From: Thioalkalivibrio sulfidiphilus
GTDB lineage: Bacteria > Pseudomonadota > Gammaproteobacteria > Ectothiorhodospirales > Ectothiorhodospiraceae
Direction of reading: 5' to 3'
Length of the DNA: 64,000 nucleotides
Assembly (NCBI RefSeq): GCF_000377945.1
Contig: NZ_KB898923.1
Location: forward strand, 1 to 64,000
Positions 63,013 through 64,000 of this stretch are shown here, piece after piece; positions within the stretch are counted from its first letter, which is position 1; every line of letters begins with the position of its first letter. Both the position numbers and the translations under genes were made by a program. The notes under the pieces were generated by a model. It saw nothing but the letters and a program-made list of their open reading frames with translations. It ran no database searches and was not told where the DNA came from.

Positions 63013-63610
63013 ACCCCATCCCGATCGGCGCCGTGAGGAGATGCGCGCTGTCGCCGGCGCGGCCTTCTCGGGCGATGCGCCAGCCCTCAGGCAGCGCGGG
63101 CGGCTGGCCCGAGGCGGCGTATTCCACGTAGACCCGCGCGCCGGGGCGCAGGCAGTGTCCCCGGGCAAGGCCTGCCAGGGCCTTGTTCAGGAGGTCGCTG
63201 TGGAACGGCGGGTCCAGGAACACCAGATCGAAACCCTCGTCGCAGCGCGCCAGGTAGGCAAGCGCATCGCCGGCGATGATCTCCACCCGATCGGCCGCGC
63301 CGAGCAGCTGCACCTGCTCGCGCAGGTGAGCCGCCACCCGCGGCGCCGCCTCCACCATCACCACCCGCGCCGCGCCCCGGGAGGCGGCCTCGAAAGCGAG
63401 CCCACCGGCGCCTGCGAACAGATCCAGGCAGCGAGCCCCGGGCACGATACCCTGCAGCCAGTTGAACAGGGTCTCACGCACCCGATCCGGCGTGGGCCTA
63501 AGCCCCGGCGCCGAAGGTACCGCCAGCCGCCGCCCACGCCATTCCCCGGCGACGATACGCAAACGCCCCGGAGCACCGGGGCGTGGCTGGCTGGTGTGGC
63601 GTTGTTTCAT
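62993..63610 (-). CDS. rsmD: 16S rRNA (guanine-966-N2) methyltransferase RsmD
   Basis: 205 residues. RIVAGEWRGRRLAVPSAPGL, RPTPDRVRETLFNWLQ, SAM motif LDLFAGAGGLAFEAASRG and the catalytic DPPF (LVFLDPPFHSDLL). It methylates G966 of 16S rRNA. The last residues (GSANERE) and the stop are encoded by the repeat at 62850-63012. rsmD and the M16 peptidase genes on its right are a common pair. Confidence 0.95.
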   Translation of the reverse strand: MKQRHTSQPRPGAPGRLRIVAGEWRGRRLAVPSAPGLRPTPDRVRETLFNWLQGIVPGARCLDLFAGAGGLAFEAASRGAARVVMVEAAPRVAAHLREQVQLLGAADRVEIIAGDALAYLARCDEGFDLVFLDPPFHSDLLNKALAGLARGHCLRPGARVYVEYAASGQPPALPEGWRIAREGRAGDSAHLLTAPIGMGSANERE

Positions 63611-63624
63611 GATGAGACAAGACC

Positions 63625-63796
63625 TCGTTCGCCGCAGAGGCGCGGAGACGCGGAGACGCGGAGAAATCCAGGGATCTGACAGGATTTACATGATTAACAG
63701 GATTTGATCCATTGGCCTGAAGCTTCTGCCTTGAAATCATGTCAATCATGTAAATCCTGTCCAGTTGTTTTTTCCTCTGCGTCTCTGCGGCAAAAC
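63625..63796. repeat. nested palindromes: CGCAGAGGCGCGGAGAC enclosing ACAGGATTTACATGATT
   Basis: Outer CCGCAGAGGCGCGGAGACG and CTCTGCGTCTCTGCGGC; inner TGACAGGATTTACATGATTA and AATCATGTAAATCCTGTCC. The same two families are nested in the same order at 39018-39200. Confidence 0.85.
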
Positions 63797-63808
63797 CATC
63801 CCCGCGCT

Positions 63809-64000
63809 TCAGCCCTCACCACCCACGATCACCGTGACCATGCGCTCCGGATCGAGGCGGCGCTGGAAGGCGTCGCGAATGGTCCGTTCATTCACGGACT
63901 CCACGCGTTCATTGAAACGCTCCAGGTAATCCAGGGGCAGACCATAGAAACCCATCATCGCCAGGTTGTCCATCATGGAACTGTTGGAGGCGATGCGCAG
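63809..64000 (-). CDS. M16-family peptidase, C-terminal end (cut by window edge)
   Basis: The minus strand from 64000 reads LRIASNSSMMDNLAMMGFYG, then YLERFNERVESVNERTIRDA, VTVIVGGEG and a stop. This is the end of a pitrilysin/M16 zinc peptidase of the inactive-partner kind or the catalytic half; only 63 residues are in the window. It is upstream of and in line with rsmD, the usual order in gammaproteobacteria. Confidence 0.8.
   Translation of the reverse strand: MRIASNSSMMDNLAMMGFYGLPLDYLERFNERVESVNERTIRDAFQRRLDPERMVTVIVGGEG

Overview
The window reads as a 64 kb piece of chromosome from a GC-rich gammaproteobacterium. The core genes (mutY-yggX, moaC/moaDE, yicC/rph/rdgB/hemW, rimO, rpmE, slt, rluE, rsmD) and a tRNA-Phe have gammaproteobacterial form. 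The mix of families and the heavy load of intergenic palindromes suggest a Chromatiales/Ectothiorhodospiraceae-type relative (Thioalkalivibrio-like); that placement is inference.

Positions 1-24,100 are an accessory region. It starts with a cut IS1182-type transposase and a SEC-C protein. A PIN toxin / excisionase-like antitoxin pair and a Fic AMPylase module follow, bracketed by two copies of a 14-bp sequence that matches the T-arm of an ssrA (tmRNA) gene. Next is a six-gene minus-strand defence operon at 5,263-14,925: hsdR, an OLD-type ATPase/TOPRIM protein, hsdM, hsdS, a DUF3696 ATPase and an unrecognised last gene. Directly upstream, in the same direction, lies a sigma54 activator whose N-terminal domain looks like a CARF (RtcR-like) sensor. 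A near-consensus sigma54 -24/-12 promoter sits exactly between the activator's stop codon and hsdR. This signal-gated type I restriction island is the most interesting system in the window. Beyond it, on the plus strand, are a decapitated second hsdR, a YgjP-like metallopeptidase and an HNH-like protein. Then come prophage tail/lysis remnants, a KorB/ParB-like HTH protein and an AbiEi/AbiEii type IV toxin-antitoxin pair with a perfect operator. The tRNA-Phe gene marks the edge.

Three direct copies of a ~100-bp element (5,066; 16,747; 20,099) bracket the two restriction cassettes as if they were interchangeable modules.

Positions 24,173-64,000 are mostly housekeeping genes: iron trafficking and DNA repair (yggX, mutY), an AsmA protein, molybdopterin synthesis (moaC divergent from moaDE), an HtrA protease, a chemoreceptor, heat shock (hsp20 with a textbook sigma32 promoter, then cbpA), RNA/nucleotide maintenance (yicC, rph, rdgB), hemW-rof-rimO, rpmE, malic enzyme with malate dehydrogenase, a SBP-GGDEF-EAL sensor, an exonuclease, a zinc module (cobW plus zevAB-like genes behind a Zur-like box), rluE, slt, a truncated globin, a DUF4160/DUF2442 pair, a fructosamine-kinase-like gene, an MscS-like channel, a 3-hydroxyisobutyrate-dehydrogenase-like gene, rsmD and an M16 peptidase.

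Nearly every gap in this half holds a palindromic repeat from at least seven word-like families. They are often nested inside one another, and several supply the stop codons of neighbouring genes. A different repeat word is built in frame into the cobW gene as a His/Asp-rich linker.
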